From assembly GCA_002633025.1 (NCBI GenBank), contig NMRB01000120.1, positions 148,868 through 212,867 of the forward strand: a DNA stretch of 64,000 nt, read 5' to 3'. How positions within the stretch are numbered: position 1 is the first letter of the stretch; each line of letters starts with the position of its first letter. The stretch comes from Notospermus geniculatus (taxonomy: Eukaryota; Nemertea; Pilidiophora; Heteronemertea; Lineidae). The translations under genes and the position numbers were made by a program. Below, piece by piece: positions 49,993-62,018 of the stretch. The notes under the pieces were generated by a model. The model saw only the letters and a program-made list of their open reading frames with translations. It had not been told where the DNA came from and did no database searches.

Positions 49993-52509
49993 TAAAAGAC
50001 TACCAGAACCCCAATCATGACTGAATCTGGAAAGATATTTCAGTCGGTAGGCTTAGATCCAGTGAGAGGTGGGCTCATTCACTAAGTACTCTTCATTGAA
50101 CGCAGTAATGTCAGATATCCGTTGAAAAGGGGTTTGCCTTTTCAACATGTAATATTTTTTGACTGTCAGCCACAGCAGCTGCATTACATAATTATTCAAC
50201 AATTTAACCAACTGATACACCCAGGGGAAAAGGCGTTGTCCAAGGGGTTTGAGTCACAAAAGGTGTGGAAACTCTGGGGTTTTGTAGAACCACATTTCCA
50301 AAGTGACAACCGAGGCAATTGCGTAGACCCAGGTTCATAGATGGATGAATTTAGACAATGTATGACGTAAAGTGGCACAATTTTAGCTCCTGAGTGGGAA
50401 AATGGCCAGCATTGCAAGGAGATGTATGATATTCAGGGACTAGAATTGTACCACATTACCTTACTTGCACCTTCTCCTGTTTGGAGCTCACAAATAGTAT
50501 AATGACTGTCAAGAGTGTAATAAAATGTGTCGGTCGGTTGCCATAGCCGATAACCGCATTTTCGTTAATTTTTTTCTTTTCAGTGATTTCTTTTTCAAAA
50601 TAAAGCAGGTCGTGCAAGGGATGAAACCCTGAAACTATCATTTCGAGGAATCAGTACTCTCTCCGGAGATGTTCTGACAAGTAAATTTATACGAAATTGG
50701 TGTCGTTCTGTAGTTATATCCTTCTAATATACGTCAAGGTGCTACACATTCATTTTCTCACAGTAAATTCCGTACCGTAGAGGCCAACTGACTCGGGGCG
50801 AAAGACTTTCCCCAGCCAGCACCACGTGTTCCTTCTGAATGACAACAATAACAAAGTCTCGCATTGGTCAAAGCAAGGTCAAACTAGTCTCTGCCGGACG
50901 GCTGCCCGAGCAACGGCATCGGGACTACCAATACGAATAGTATTATACGAATAGTATTTAAGTCTCCTTAGACAAGTGCATTTTAGTCCTGAATCCGTAT
51001 CAATACATTACAATAAAATGTATGTAAGGTCTATATAACTGTGTTTTGAAAAATACAGATACATGTACATGTATAATAACCGAAGTCATCCTCCAGAAAT
51101 TTTGCAAATTTTCGACCCCAACTGGGGTCTTCTTCAGGCTGGCACTTTCAAGTCGCGCTACCAGAAGTATAATGAGCTGGATCCCAACATTACAAGTAAA
51201 TCTGAAATAGGCCTACATGTACGATAAAGATCTGAAATACGACGAAATCCTTATTATTGAAAAATAAGACAGGCATTACACAACAGGTCCATGGAGTTAG
51301 TGTTCGCATCGCTACTTTTTGCAAAACTGCAAATCAACTGCTAACAAACCCCACTTATCCATACTGCAGTTCCATGACGTAAGGAAGGTGTGTCGGCTTT
51401 GCCGCCTAAACACTCCAGGGCGGTCCGGCGGCGCCGGAAAGTTGCAGCAGTGACGTCTGCTCTCGCGCATGCACTTTGAGATGGCAAAATGATTAGTTTT
51501 TCAGTGGTCTTTGCGTAATATATGGTTAGGCGCAGCTTGGAGGAATAAAATTCCTCCAAGGGGGCAGATAGGATGAACTTCAATACCGGTATCTCCTGAA
51601 ATGCCATACGAACATAGGCCTACATGTAGGCCTACGATAAAACTGCACCAAAATAAAGGTGGCCTCTCACCTGAAAGAGAACGTCGAGATGACGCAACGC
51701 CGAGGATCATATATGCGAATTACATGTATAACACTTTGTGACCCCTGAAGAAAGCTTTCACTGACGCCTGATTCCATTCTCAACGCGCAATCTGTCAAGC
51801 AACACCATTCCCTGATTACGCGGACAATGACATGGACAGGGCAACTATCACTGCCACACTTTTTTGTCGCGCCATCTTACGGTGAATATTCAAATCAAGA
51901 GATTTTAATCAAGAGATTTTAATCAATCAAGAGATTTTAATCTCTTTTTTAAAAATTTAAAAAAAAAATCGAGAGAAAATTAACTGGTTTGGTTTCACTT
52001 CCTAATGATAGATGGCGATATAGTCTCGCGCAACCAGCCCCTCGGTCATACTCCGAGGTCGTCGTCAGACCGAGGGTCTGGCACGGAAAGAAATTCTCTT
52101 TGCTGCGACCTAGTGACCTCGTTTCGATGATTCGAAAGGAGGTCAGCATCGCTGATTGGCTAGTTTCAAAATCTGGTGACGTAGGCTGCAGGGGGAATAT
52201 GGCGGCGCCCAGGGATGACCTGAAGCGTGAAAATTAGTGAGGTGAATCGCCTCAATTTGTGTTGTCAAGTCAATTTATAGTGTCTTTCATTGGAATTTAA
52301 GGCAAGTATATTATTATTCTTTCGATTTGGGAGGGAATTATGCAATAAAAAGTGCAGTAGGCCTTACAGCAAGGGGTACAAAATACTGTAGTTTTACTAC
52401 TTTTTGCATTGATTGTGCATTGTGTTCTACGTCATCGGCGGTAGATTGTCCGCCATGATGGTTTTTACAAGCAAAAGGTACCATCCGGACCAGACTCTAA
52501 AATTGAAAA

Positions 52510-52940
52510 TTGCNGTGGCGATATGTGCAATGACGTCAATCATATCGCCACTAGTGACGGTGGTAGGTTTCCATCTTGAAAAGTAGTGCGCGCGCGGAAG
52601 GAACAGAAGAAATTCTTCTGTTTGTGAAGCGGTCACCCCATCACTCGTTTTCTACGCTTACAATATAGATCGTTGAAGACAGGTGTATAAAGGTATAGAG
52701 TGATACAAGCAACGGTTGAGTAGATGTAAAGTAATAATAAAGTTATTCTGTTTCATTTTCGACAAGGTAAATACTGTTTTCTGCAAATAAAATCATTTTG
52801 AAAAAGAAGTTCTCATCACGTGATAGACTAGCCCGCCGACGATGACGTCAGGATTTCAAGATGGCGATTTAGTATCGATGGCAGTGTTAAAATTTTCGTC
52901 CAATTATCAAAAAATTTCAACGCTGTCGTGGAGTATGCAA
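52510..52940. repeat. Dispersed repeat, copy 2
   Basis: Same orientation as 14740-15350 but lacking about 180 bp near its 3' end. One ambiguous base at 52514 lies at its edge. It ends about 300 bases upstream of the APC7 start codon. Confidence 0.75.
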
Positions 52941-53235
52941 AAATTGTTGAGGTTGGTCTCAGTCTCTGTAATGCTGCGCAGTTCGCGCATGCGTGAAAGA
53001 GACTGAGTGACTCAGTCTAAGTCTGGTGGCACGAGACTAATGGCGATAAAGCTTTTCTATAGTCTCGGTCACCCAGCAGCTGGGATACACTGCGGTACAA
53101 AATGCCTGGCTGCGCAAGACTTTTCTGTGATCATCAGCGCCATCTCTCGTTAGGTATCAGAACGAAGCTAAAAGTAAATAACCTGCTACCCCCCTGAATT
53201 TCTTCGAATTTTGCGGCAAAACAGTCCTCTCCAGG

Positions 53236-56200
53236 ATGAATATATATGACCAAGTTAAGTCACTAAATGACTCTGGTCTGTATGACGACCTCAAAACAGT
53301 GGTAAGTGGTTTATTTCATGCCGAAATTGAGAATTGCGAACAAATCCGACAACTGTGTAACTTCGTCACTGTACTTCGCGTCAGCTTACTGTCCGACAAT
53401 AGATTTTATTATCATTTCTGGTTTCTGGTTGTGACGATTACTACGAGGCCTAGGCTGTAGCCTATTACCCGATTATGGGAGTTCTTGTAGGCTAGGCCTG
53501 CTAGTGTCAGGGCAGGCTTTGATTTTAACAGAAACACTGGTGACTGGTCGATGAAAATGATTAATTTGCCTGTGTGTCGTGTGAAGTGAATTTGGTTCCT
53601 GACCTACTAGGCCTATCTCTTTGATTCCCCCCCAGAAGTCCGACATCCCACATATCCGACGTCCCGCAACTCCGACATCCCACAAGTCCGAAGTACCACA
53701 AGTCCGACATCCCACAAGTCCGAAGTACCATAAGTCCGAACTCCCAACCCCTTGTCGGAGTTATGGGATTTTGGACTTATGTTAGGCCCCTACCTTTCCC
53801 TGAAGGTCGGACTTATGATACCTTTCTCTAAATGTCGGACTTGTGGGATGTCGGACTTGTGGTGCTTCGGAATTGTGGTACATTTTTAAAGTGATTTTTC
53901 CATTGTCGGACTTATGATACTTCGAACGTTTGGGATGTCGGACTTGTGAAGTGTCAGACTTATGGGGGGATACCATCTCTTTTAGTGTTCACTTGTTCTA
54001 ACTATGAGCGAGAACAACTTGGAGTTCTTGACGGTGTGCCAGAAATATCAAGTAACAGTGTTCTATGGTAACGCCCTCTATCAGAAGGAAGAATACAAGA
54101 AGGCAGAGGTGGGTCGATAAATTGATGTAGTACAAAACTTTGACTTGATTTATTCTATTTTTCTACCAAGGATACTGAAACAAAATGCAGTTATTCATTT
54201 GCATTCTGTATTTCAGTCAGTTTATCGAAAAGCCCTTCACCTGAAGAAGCTCATCAATAAAACAAAAGGCAAGAGCCCACATGGGGTGAGTTGTACTTTG
54301 TAGTAGCAGATTTTTGCTTCTTTTTCATAGCAATCAGAAATGAGTGGTCTGATGTGTTCTGGGATATCCTGCATTTTAATTTTTTCAGATTAAAATGAGA
54401 AATGCCATCTGGGTATATAAACCACAACTCTCTGAAATGCTTTGGTACCCTTGATGGACGACAAGCAAAAATAGTACTGGATGGTCATTTTTATGAGCTG
54501 GATTTTCAGTCTCATTCCCTTAGTCTTAGTTTTTTTGGAAAGTCATATTTGAGAAGGCCCTATCACCATTCCCTGCATTTCATACAGGAGCTTGTGTCGG
54601 AGGTTGATGTGAAGTACAGAATCCACCTTTGCCACTATCATCTCAAACAGTACCGGGAGGCCATTGGTGTGGTAGGTACTGGTATCAATAAATGTCATCT
54701 TGTTTGACTCCTGATTCAATATGGTTATGAACTTGTAGCCTAAATCATTGTAGGAACTGAATTTTAAAGCAGCTGTGAAATTCATTTTTGCATGCTTTCA
54801 TTTTGAAGTTTTTGTTTTTTGACAGCTTGAAGGTATCAACAGCAAACAAAGGACAGCAAAAATCAACATGGCCCTTGGTCAACTATACCAGAGAACTGGG
54901 ATGGACAGATCCGCAATCACATGTTTCAAGGAAGTTCTCAGGTATGGAGTGGAAGTATTCAGGGTGTTTCAGAAGCATGTCTAACTGAAGTACACAGAAT
55001 TACACACAGACTTTTAGTATGTCGTAAACATTTGTCTAAGAACTTATCTCTGAACTACATGGCCCACAATGGCCTCTGTTTATGTCAAACTGCAGTGTGC
55101 CTGGTGTCATTTATCGAACATCTATTACATTCATTCCAATTACCTTGCACTGTGAATAATTTCTTACTTTTCAGAGAATGCCCCTTATCACTAGAAGCTG
55201 CCCATGGTTTGTTGGTGCTTGGTGTAAAAGGCACTGAAGTGACATCCCTCATGATGGCTGGCCTGTCTGGAGTTGCTAATTTAGATTGGTGAGTGGCTTT
55301 TGTGTGAGAAAAGCAGAATAATTGGGGGCCTACTTGCAACTGGGCAATGACTGCCTCCATGCCTGGGTTAAGGTTGAGCTAGTGTTTCCACGGGCCTTAT
55401 ATTTTCACTGTAAATTGATCTGTGTCTAATCTTGTGATGACTTTGACCTCTTTAGGTTGTCATCTTGGATCAAGGCTCATTCATGCACTGCCTCCAGAGA
55501 ATATAATAATGCTATCAGTACATTCAAGATACTGGACACCAAGGTAAGATGTAACTTAGTGCATTTGATGATAATGGTTAAAAATGGTGTCTATACATAC
55601 ATAATAAATTCAGCTTGTTTTTAATAGAGCCTAAGTTAGGAAGACAGTTTTTGTGTGTAATGGAGAAAATATCCCCATTTTTGCCATGGCACTAGACAGT
55701 AGGGGATGGCTATCTCTTCAGGATGTGGCAGTGTTGTTACAGACCATGAATGCATCTTATGCTTTCTCATTTTCTAGGCATGGCTGAGGGACAGTGTGAA
55801 TATCCTATGTAGTCTTGGTGAATCTTACATGCATAATGGAGACTACAATGCTGCCATCACAGTGTTACAACGAGCTCGTGCTATTGACCCCCTTCTGCTG
55901 AAGAACATGGACATTTTAGCATTTGTATTAGCCAAAGAGAAGAAAGTCAAAGACCTTGAGAATCTGTCTAGCCATATCGTCACAATCACAGAGAATGCAC
56001 CTGAGCCTTGGATAGCCCTTGGGTATTACTCCCTGGTCACAAAAAAGGGAACCAGAGCTGTTTACTTTGCCCAGAAGGTGAGCACATGGTATTTTTTTGC
56101 TGCTGGCACTTGTTTGGCTCTGGCAGCAAAATGATGCATTGACGTTGAGCTACTTGCTACAGCATTCTTTGATCTTATTGTGCAACTACTGCTGGTCAGT

Positions 56201-57851
56201 GGCCGAATTATTTCCATTGCACTGGTAAAACAGATTGATTTGAATGGTGTTTCTCAATTCTAGGCCTATGGTCTCGACAACCGAAGTATACAGGCCCTTC
56301 TTCTCAAAGGTGTTGGTTTGTTGGAACTGAAGAAAACCACAGAAGCAATCATGCATTTTCGGGAAGCTTTAAGACTAGCTCCACATAGATATGAAGCTCA
56401 TAAAGGTTTGTCTTCAAGTTTCCGTCACATTCCCCTTCAATGCATTTGTGTACAGACATGTACGTGCAGTGGGCAGACCTCAGGAGGCAGGTGCTTCATG
56501 TAAATACACATAATATTATATGTACAAGCACTAGTCAGGCTGTTAGTCATAAGTTGTTGAACATGTCATTTTATACCAGTTGACATTATCTGTTGGAAAT
56601 AAGGGGAAGACCACTCACACTTGCAACCACTACTTTGGAATTTCATGGAAGAATTGGGCTTTCACTTCAGGACTTGTTGACTCCTATATTGCGAGTCATC
56701 GAAACAGAGAAGCAATCACATTTGCGGGAAATGCTGTTAAACATCTCGGAACAACAGCACGATCACTCACAGTAAGTTGGTGGCATACATGTACTTTAGT
56801 ACCCCCTATTCGTCTTTCAGCACTCATTCTCATGCTTCAAACTTATTCAATATGTACTATCATGCACTCGATATGAAAACTCTGTCACTTCTTTTCAGTT
56901 GTACGCATCAGTTCTTGCAAAGGAACAAATGTCAATTGATAAGGTATGTTACAAAGGCCAAGGACACCGACATTGCCTTTTCTTTTCAATTTGCCCACCC
57001 AAGAAGCACTACTGTAAAAAGCTTGCTGAAATAGATAGCAAACCTTACATGTACCATCTCATCTTAATATTGGCTCAGAGCAAGAACATGTTAACACAAG
57101 CTATAATATCTTTCTTTTCAGGCCAAGAATTGTCTTGAGAAAGCCATGCGTTTGGACCCATCATACCTGGAAGCTGTGTATGTGATGGCAGATATTCTGA
57201 ATAATCAACAGCAATATGATGCTGGAATCACACTGTAAGTTGCCGTGAATTTAGCTTGCCTAATGCTGTGGGGTGGGTCCCATGATTAACTCTGAATTGG
57301 AATTGTACATTACAAGTTGTGTCAAATAGCCTCCGTTTTTTTACAGGTTGCGGAATACATTGCGATCACAGAGCACTCACAAACTCCATCAGCTCCTTGG
57401 TGATTTCCTGACACACACCAATGAACACCAGGAGGCCCTTGATCAATATAGTATTGCTCTGAGGTAAGTGTCAATCTCTTTTCTTCAGGGGCCAAATGGG
57501 GTCTCGTAGCCCTGCAATCAGGTCCTTAGCTCATGTCACATTTTTGTCAGTGCCAAAGAACTTGTAAGCCGACTCAGGAGAAAGGGAGGGGGTCATTCAA
57601 GTTGAAGCAAGGAACCGCATGTATTCACTGACAGTTACATTAGGAAAACACTTATATCACCACTGTGATGAATATTTTTCAGTCTTGATCATACGAACAC
57701 CAGAGCTCGCGATGGCATGGAACGAGTGCAAAAACACAACGACATGGGTATTGAGAGTCCGTACGAAATGGAATTGGAGGAGATCAGTGACAATGAAGCA
57801 GCATTAGATGGCAGTGATATGGAGAGTGGATGGTCTGATACCGACTTATGA
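53236..57851 (+). CDS. ANAPC7: Anaphase-promoting complex subunit 7
   Basis: Fourteen exons: 53236-53301, 53986-54108, 54217-54285, 54588-54671, 54826-54941, 55175-55288, 55456-55543, 55778-56077, 56264-56405, 56671-56771, 56899-56943, 57122-57234, 57347-57463, 57683-57851. Every junction has GT/AG and matching phase; total 548 residues, close to the vertebrate protein. APC7 is a TPR scaffold subunit of the APC/C ubiquitin ligase that drives metaphase-anaphase transition and mitotic exit. Matching blocks run the full length: LTMSENNLEF, QKYQVTVFYGNALY, EVDVKYRIHLCHYHLKQYREA, KINMALGQLYQRTGM, LSLEAAHGLLVLGVKGTEV, AIMHFREALRLAPHRYEAH, NCLEKAMRLDPSYLEAVYV and LLGDFLTHTNEHQEALDQYS. The C-terminus is acidic (about EISDNEAALDGSDMESGWSD), as in the family. 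Intron 1 holds an inverted minisatellite. Confidence 0.96.
53636..53968. repeat. Inverted minisatellite in APC7 intron 1
   Basis: About seven tandem copies of a 16-bp unit, AGTCCGACATCCCACA with variants (AGTCCGAAGTACCACA), run to 53750. They are followed by a looser series of the reverse complement (TGTGGGATGTCGGACTT and relatives) to 53968. Confidence 0.85.
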
Positions 57852-58717
57852 CAGCAGGATGACGTGCATGCATTTGCTGTTTGAAAGCATAAATTCAGTT
57901 TCATATGTAGGGCTACAATTTGCATGTTGGCTGTCTGCTACAAATGTTACAAATGTTTTTCATGAAAATGGATTCATGCCACGACTCTGTGGAATCAGAA
58001 GACTGTTGTGGGATTAACACCCTTTCAAAAAGTGCAAGATATTCATAAGTTCAGTTTTATCCAAGGGGATGTAAATCTCTTATTTTTGTGCTGCATTTAG
58101 TTCATATGGCCTCTTGATGTCAGAAGATGCTCTATTTGTATTGTATTAATCTGTTCAGATGATTGTAATGTACATATATATTTATTTTATTATGTGAGAA
58201 AAAATGTACTTTAGGAAAACAATATATTGAGATTTGTAATTCATGTCAGTAGTTATGGTATTTTTCTCAAATTCCATTCAAGGGTGCACTGTGGTCATGA
58301 TGACATGAAGGTCCCATTGTATTCTACATCTACATGTGTCTCAAGTACATTGAACAATCTATGGACCTTGTATTCAGTGAAGAACAATACATCATGAGAT
58401 TTGAATTGGGAAGTGACAAGATGAAGAGCCTGTTGGCTTGGTTAGATGAAATACATATTCATGTGCAGAACAGGATACTTTCTCAACAAATGAAATGTCC
58501 AGGGACATTGTGCTCACCTCTGTGGTAAAGTAAAACTGTGACTCATGGTGAATAATGAAGGATCAGTACAGAAAAGATAAAGCTGAATACCACACCAACG
58601 TATTTTTATGATATGATCAGTAATAATCAATCAGTGACATAAACCCAGTTGATGGCCATCAGGAGTGTGATTTGTGAATACAAGTGAAACCTGTAGGAAT
58701 TGTTAGTCGTATTTGTG

Positions 58718-59652
58718 AACAAACTGCTTTCCTTTCTAGGTCACAGATCTCAAAAATTCTACTAGTATTTTTCCTGATGGCCATCTGGTGGCCACATTTC
58801 AAGTTTGTTGGAACTGAAAATTTTGCATAAATGTAGAGGATACTTGCATAGATATTTAGGCAACATTAAACCATCCTAACCTTTATTGACCGTTAGTGTT
58901 AATGAGACATGGGCTGAAGCCAATTTTTCAAGATGGCTGCCTGGCGGCCATGTTTGAAGTCCAATCGAACCAAAATTTCGCCTTCATGTACAATATACAT
59001 GTACACATAATAGGCATGGTTGCGGCATCCTAGCTACTACTATTTATGAGGTATGGGTCGAAGTCCATTTTTCAAAATGGCTGCTTGGCGGCCATATTTG
59101 CCATCTAATCTAACCAATATTTGCCTTACATTTAGAGGGTACCTAGATACATGTTTTGGCAAGGTTATAACATCCAACCTACTCCTATTTATAAGATATG
59201 GGTCAAAGACCTTTTTTCAAGAAGGCTTCCTGGCAGCCATATTTGAGGTCCGATTGGGTCAAAATTTGATGCACTTGTAGAGGGTGCCTAGATACATCTT
59301 CACACCAAATCAAAACACTCTATGTCAAATAGCCACAAAATGTGCCACCAGAGTGGACTTTTGAACTTTGACCCCGGTGCCTGTGACCGTGAAAAGTGGG
59401 TCAAATCAAAAACCCGGGATGTATGTGATGTTGTCTCATCAGAGCAACCCATCATAAAAATTTCATGGTTTTAGCTTGCAGCGTTCAGGAGATATGACCA
59501 AAAGGTTTCCACAAAGCGCCCCCTACAGGCCAGAGATAGTTTTTACCAAGTTTCAAGTTTCTAAGCCAAGCGGTTAAGAAATGTGCCACCCCTGTTAACG
59601 ACGACGGGCGACACACAAGAAAAGCTCACTGTGAGGCGAGCTAACAAGAGCT
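58718..59652 (-). mobile_element. GCTCACC-ended dispersed repeat, copy B
   Basis: Reverse-oriented copy of 40399-41362. It starts at ACAAACTGCTTTCC, contains three TTTTTCAA(G/A)A(T/A)GGCTGCCTGGCGGCCAT-like units and ends in GACGACGGGCGACACAC...AAGCTCACTGTGAGGCGAGC. Its right third also lies in the tandem duplication. Confidence 0.8.
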
Positions 59653-61210
59653 GAAATGAAATGGGATGTAGCTTCACAAGGGGCAGGTATAGCATGAATG
59701 TGACCACAGTGACAAACGTATTTATTAGGATGTAGGATCCCCTCAACCACAGCATATCAATCATCATGACTTGTGGTCTCGTAAACATACACATGCAGAG
59801 ATGGACAATACAAGTGCACACACCTTCAAAATACTTAAATGCGAGGAAAAAATATTTTGGGAAGAACATGCAACTGATACCCCAGCAGGTGCAAGTGCTA
59901 CACTTGCACACTGCAACCAGGTTTTTAGAATTCAAAAGAACAAGCACGAAGAAACAGAACGTCAAATTATTTTTAAATAAAGTTTATTAAAATTACACTT
60001 AAAGTACTTGATGACAAGCAGTACGGGTCAATTCACTGATTTTTTCTATGAAATGTTTGATCGAGCGAGGTCTACTCACAATATTCAATTCATGACCCAC
60101 AGCTGCATCATGCACCCACAGTGGCATGATTACCCATGGGATCCAATGTCCAAAAAAAAGAAGATAACACCTCTGGTGCCATGTACCTACTCACACTCAA
60201 TCATTTCATTTCCTGGGGAAAGCTTTCTGAGATGAGAAGTAGATGTGCATTTAGAAATGAATTGGNTAGCCACAAAATGTGCCACCAGAGAGTGGACTTT
60301 TAAACTTTGACCCCGGTGCCTGTGACCGTGAAAAGTGGGTCAAATAAAAAACCCGGGATGTATGTGATGTTGTCTCATCAGAGCAACCCATCATAAAAAT
60401 TTCATGGTTTTAGCTAGCAGCGTTCAGGAGATATGACCAAAAGGTTTCCACAAAGTGCCCCCTACAGGCCAGAGATAGTTTTTACCAAGTTTCAAGTTTC
60501 TAAGCCAAGCGGTTAAGAAATGTGCCACCCCTGTTAACGACGACGGGCGACACACCATAAGAAAAGCTCACTGTGAGGCGAGCTAACAAGAGCTGAAATG
60601 AAATGGGTTGTAGCTTCACAAGGGGCAGGTATAGCATGAATGTGACCACAGTGACAAACGTATTTATTAGGGTGTAGGATCCCCTCAACCACAGCATATC
60701 AATCATCATGACTTGTGGTCTCGTAAACATACACATGCAGAGATGGACAATACAAGTGCACACACCTTCAAAATACTTAAATGCGAGGAAAAAATATTTT
60801 GGGAAGAACATGCAACTGATACCCCAGCAGGTGCAAGTGCTACACTTGCACACTGCAACCAGGTTTTTAGAATTCAAAAGAACAAGCACGAAGAAACAGA
60901 ACGTCAAATTATTTTTAAATAAAGTTTATTAAAATTACACTTAAAGTACTTGATGACAAGCAGTACGGGTCAATTCATTGATTTTTTCTATGAAATGTTT
61001 GATCGAGCGAGGTCTACTCACAATATTCAATTCATGACCCACAGCTGCATCATGCACCCACAGTGGCATGATTACCCATGGGATCCAATGTCCAAAAAAA
61101 AGAAGATAACAACACCTCTGGTGCCATGTACCTACTCACACTCAATCATTTCACTTCCTGGGGAAAGCTTTCTGAGATGAGAAGTAGATGTGCATTTAGA
61201 AATGAATTGG
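59330..61210. repeat. Tandem duplication, unit about 0.94 kb
   Basis: Unit 1 is 59330-60265 and unit 2 is 60267-61210, separated by a single N at 60266. They differ by a few substitutions and 2-3 base insertions, for example CACACAAGAAAAG against CACACCATAAGAAAAG. By eye the identity is about 98-99%. Confidence 0.9.
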
Positions 61211-62018
61211 TCCAATTGGGCACCCACACACTACAGAATTGCACATACATGTACACAGCACATGTCCTTCCACTCAGCCACCCTGGCCACACCAATGTAA
61301 CAGTTTTACCAGGTCAAAAAAGAACGACTATAAGCTGCAGTTGGGACACCCAACGAATTGACGAGATGAAAAGGGTTGAAGATATATAACACAAAAGGTC
61401 ATAACAGCCAGTAAGTTACTTCCATGAGGCTGGAACCAATGCCCATCTCAGGATCTAAGATGTCCTGAACATCTCCAGCAATTGACTGTTGTTGAAATAC
61501 TTATTTGGCAAATGCTATGCTTATGCTTGAGTACTCAGTGAGTACTTGTAAGTAGTATAGATTGGGAGCAGGGAAATGCCAATTTCAATGCATTTTGCAA
61601 CGAAGACCAAACAATAAGTTCATTGGTGCCATCAAAATACCTTCAAATGCCGACATCACAAATAATAAGAACAAATCCCCCAGTCATTAGATCCATGTGG
61701 TGCAGTAAACTTGAAAAGGCTACTAACAGTTCATGTACCTCCTTCATGTATTTACAAAAGAAGACACCCTATCAAAATGTTATCCCCCCTTCCCATTCTC
61801 AACTTTCATTGAACTACTTGAAGAAATGCTTCTTTTGAGGCACTGCTAATTCAGGCTGATTTCTGCTGATGTTTGACCAGACTAGACCAAACCTGCTCTC
61901 ACTCACATGAAAATTTGCCGTCAAGCACATTTGGTACGCGTGAAATGATCTATAATAGATGTTTATACAATGTTTTATGAACATGAATGCATGATATTGC
62001 CTTGTGAATGATTTGTTC

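Larger units (their letters stand above)
49608..53235. other. Spacer between GPR161-like gene and APC7
   Basis: It holds an inverted-repeat element (49799-49992), a partial copy of the GACCCCAAC hairpin core (about 51105), AATCAAGAGATTTT repeats (51894-51945), a CpG-richer patch with a CCAAT box (about 52150) and a dispersed repeat (52510-52940). No supported gene. Confidence 0.5.
57852..62018. other. Spacer between APC7 and PP4c, repeat-rich
   Basis: APC7 3' flank, then the inverted copy of the GCTCACC repeat, a 0.94-kb tandem duplication and unique sequence up to the PP4c stop. TTTATT (minus-strand AATAAA) at about 59988 and 60928 could end a long PP4c transcript. Frames in the duplicated units are near-identical copies of each other and are not supported as genes. 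Confidence 0.5.

Noticed and set aside
59561-60932. Paired 134/135-codon and 74-codon frames
   Set aside because: They are duplicate copies within the tandem repeat and partly in the GCTCACC element; no domain.
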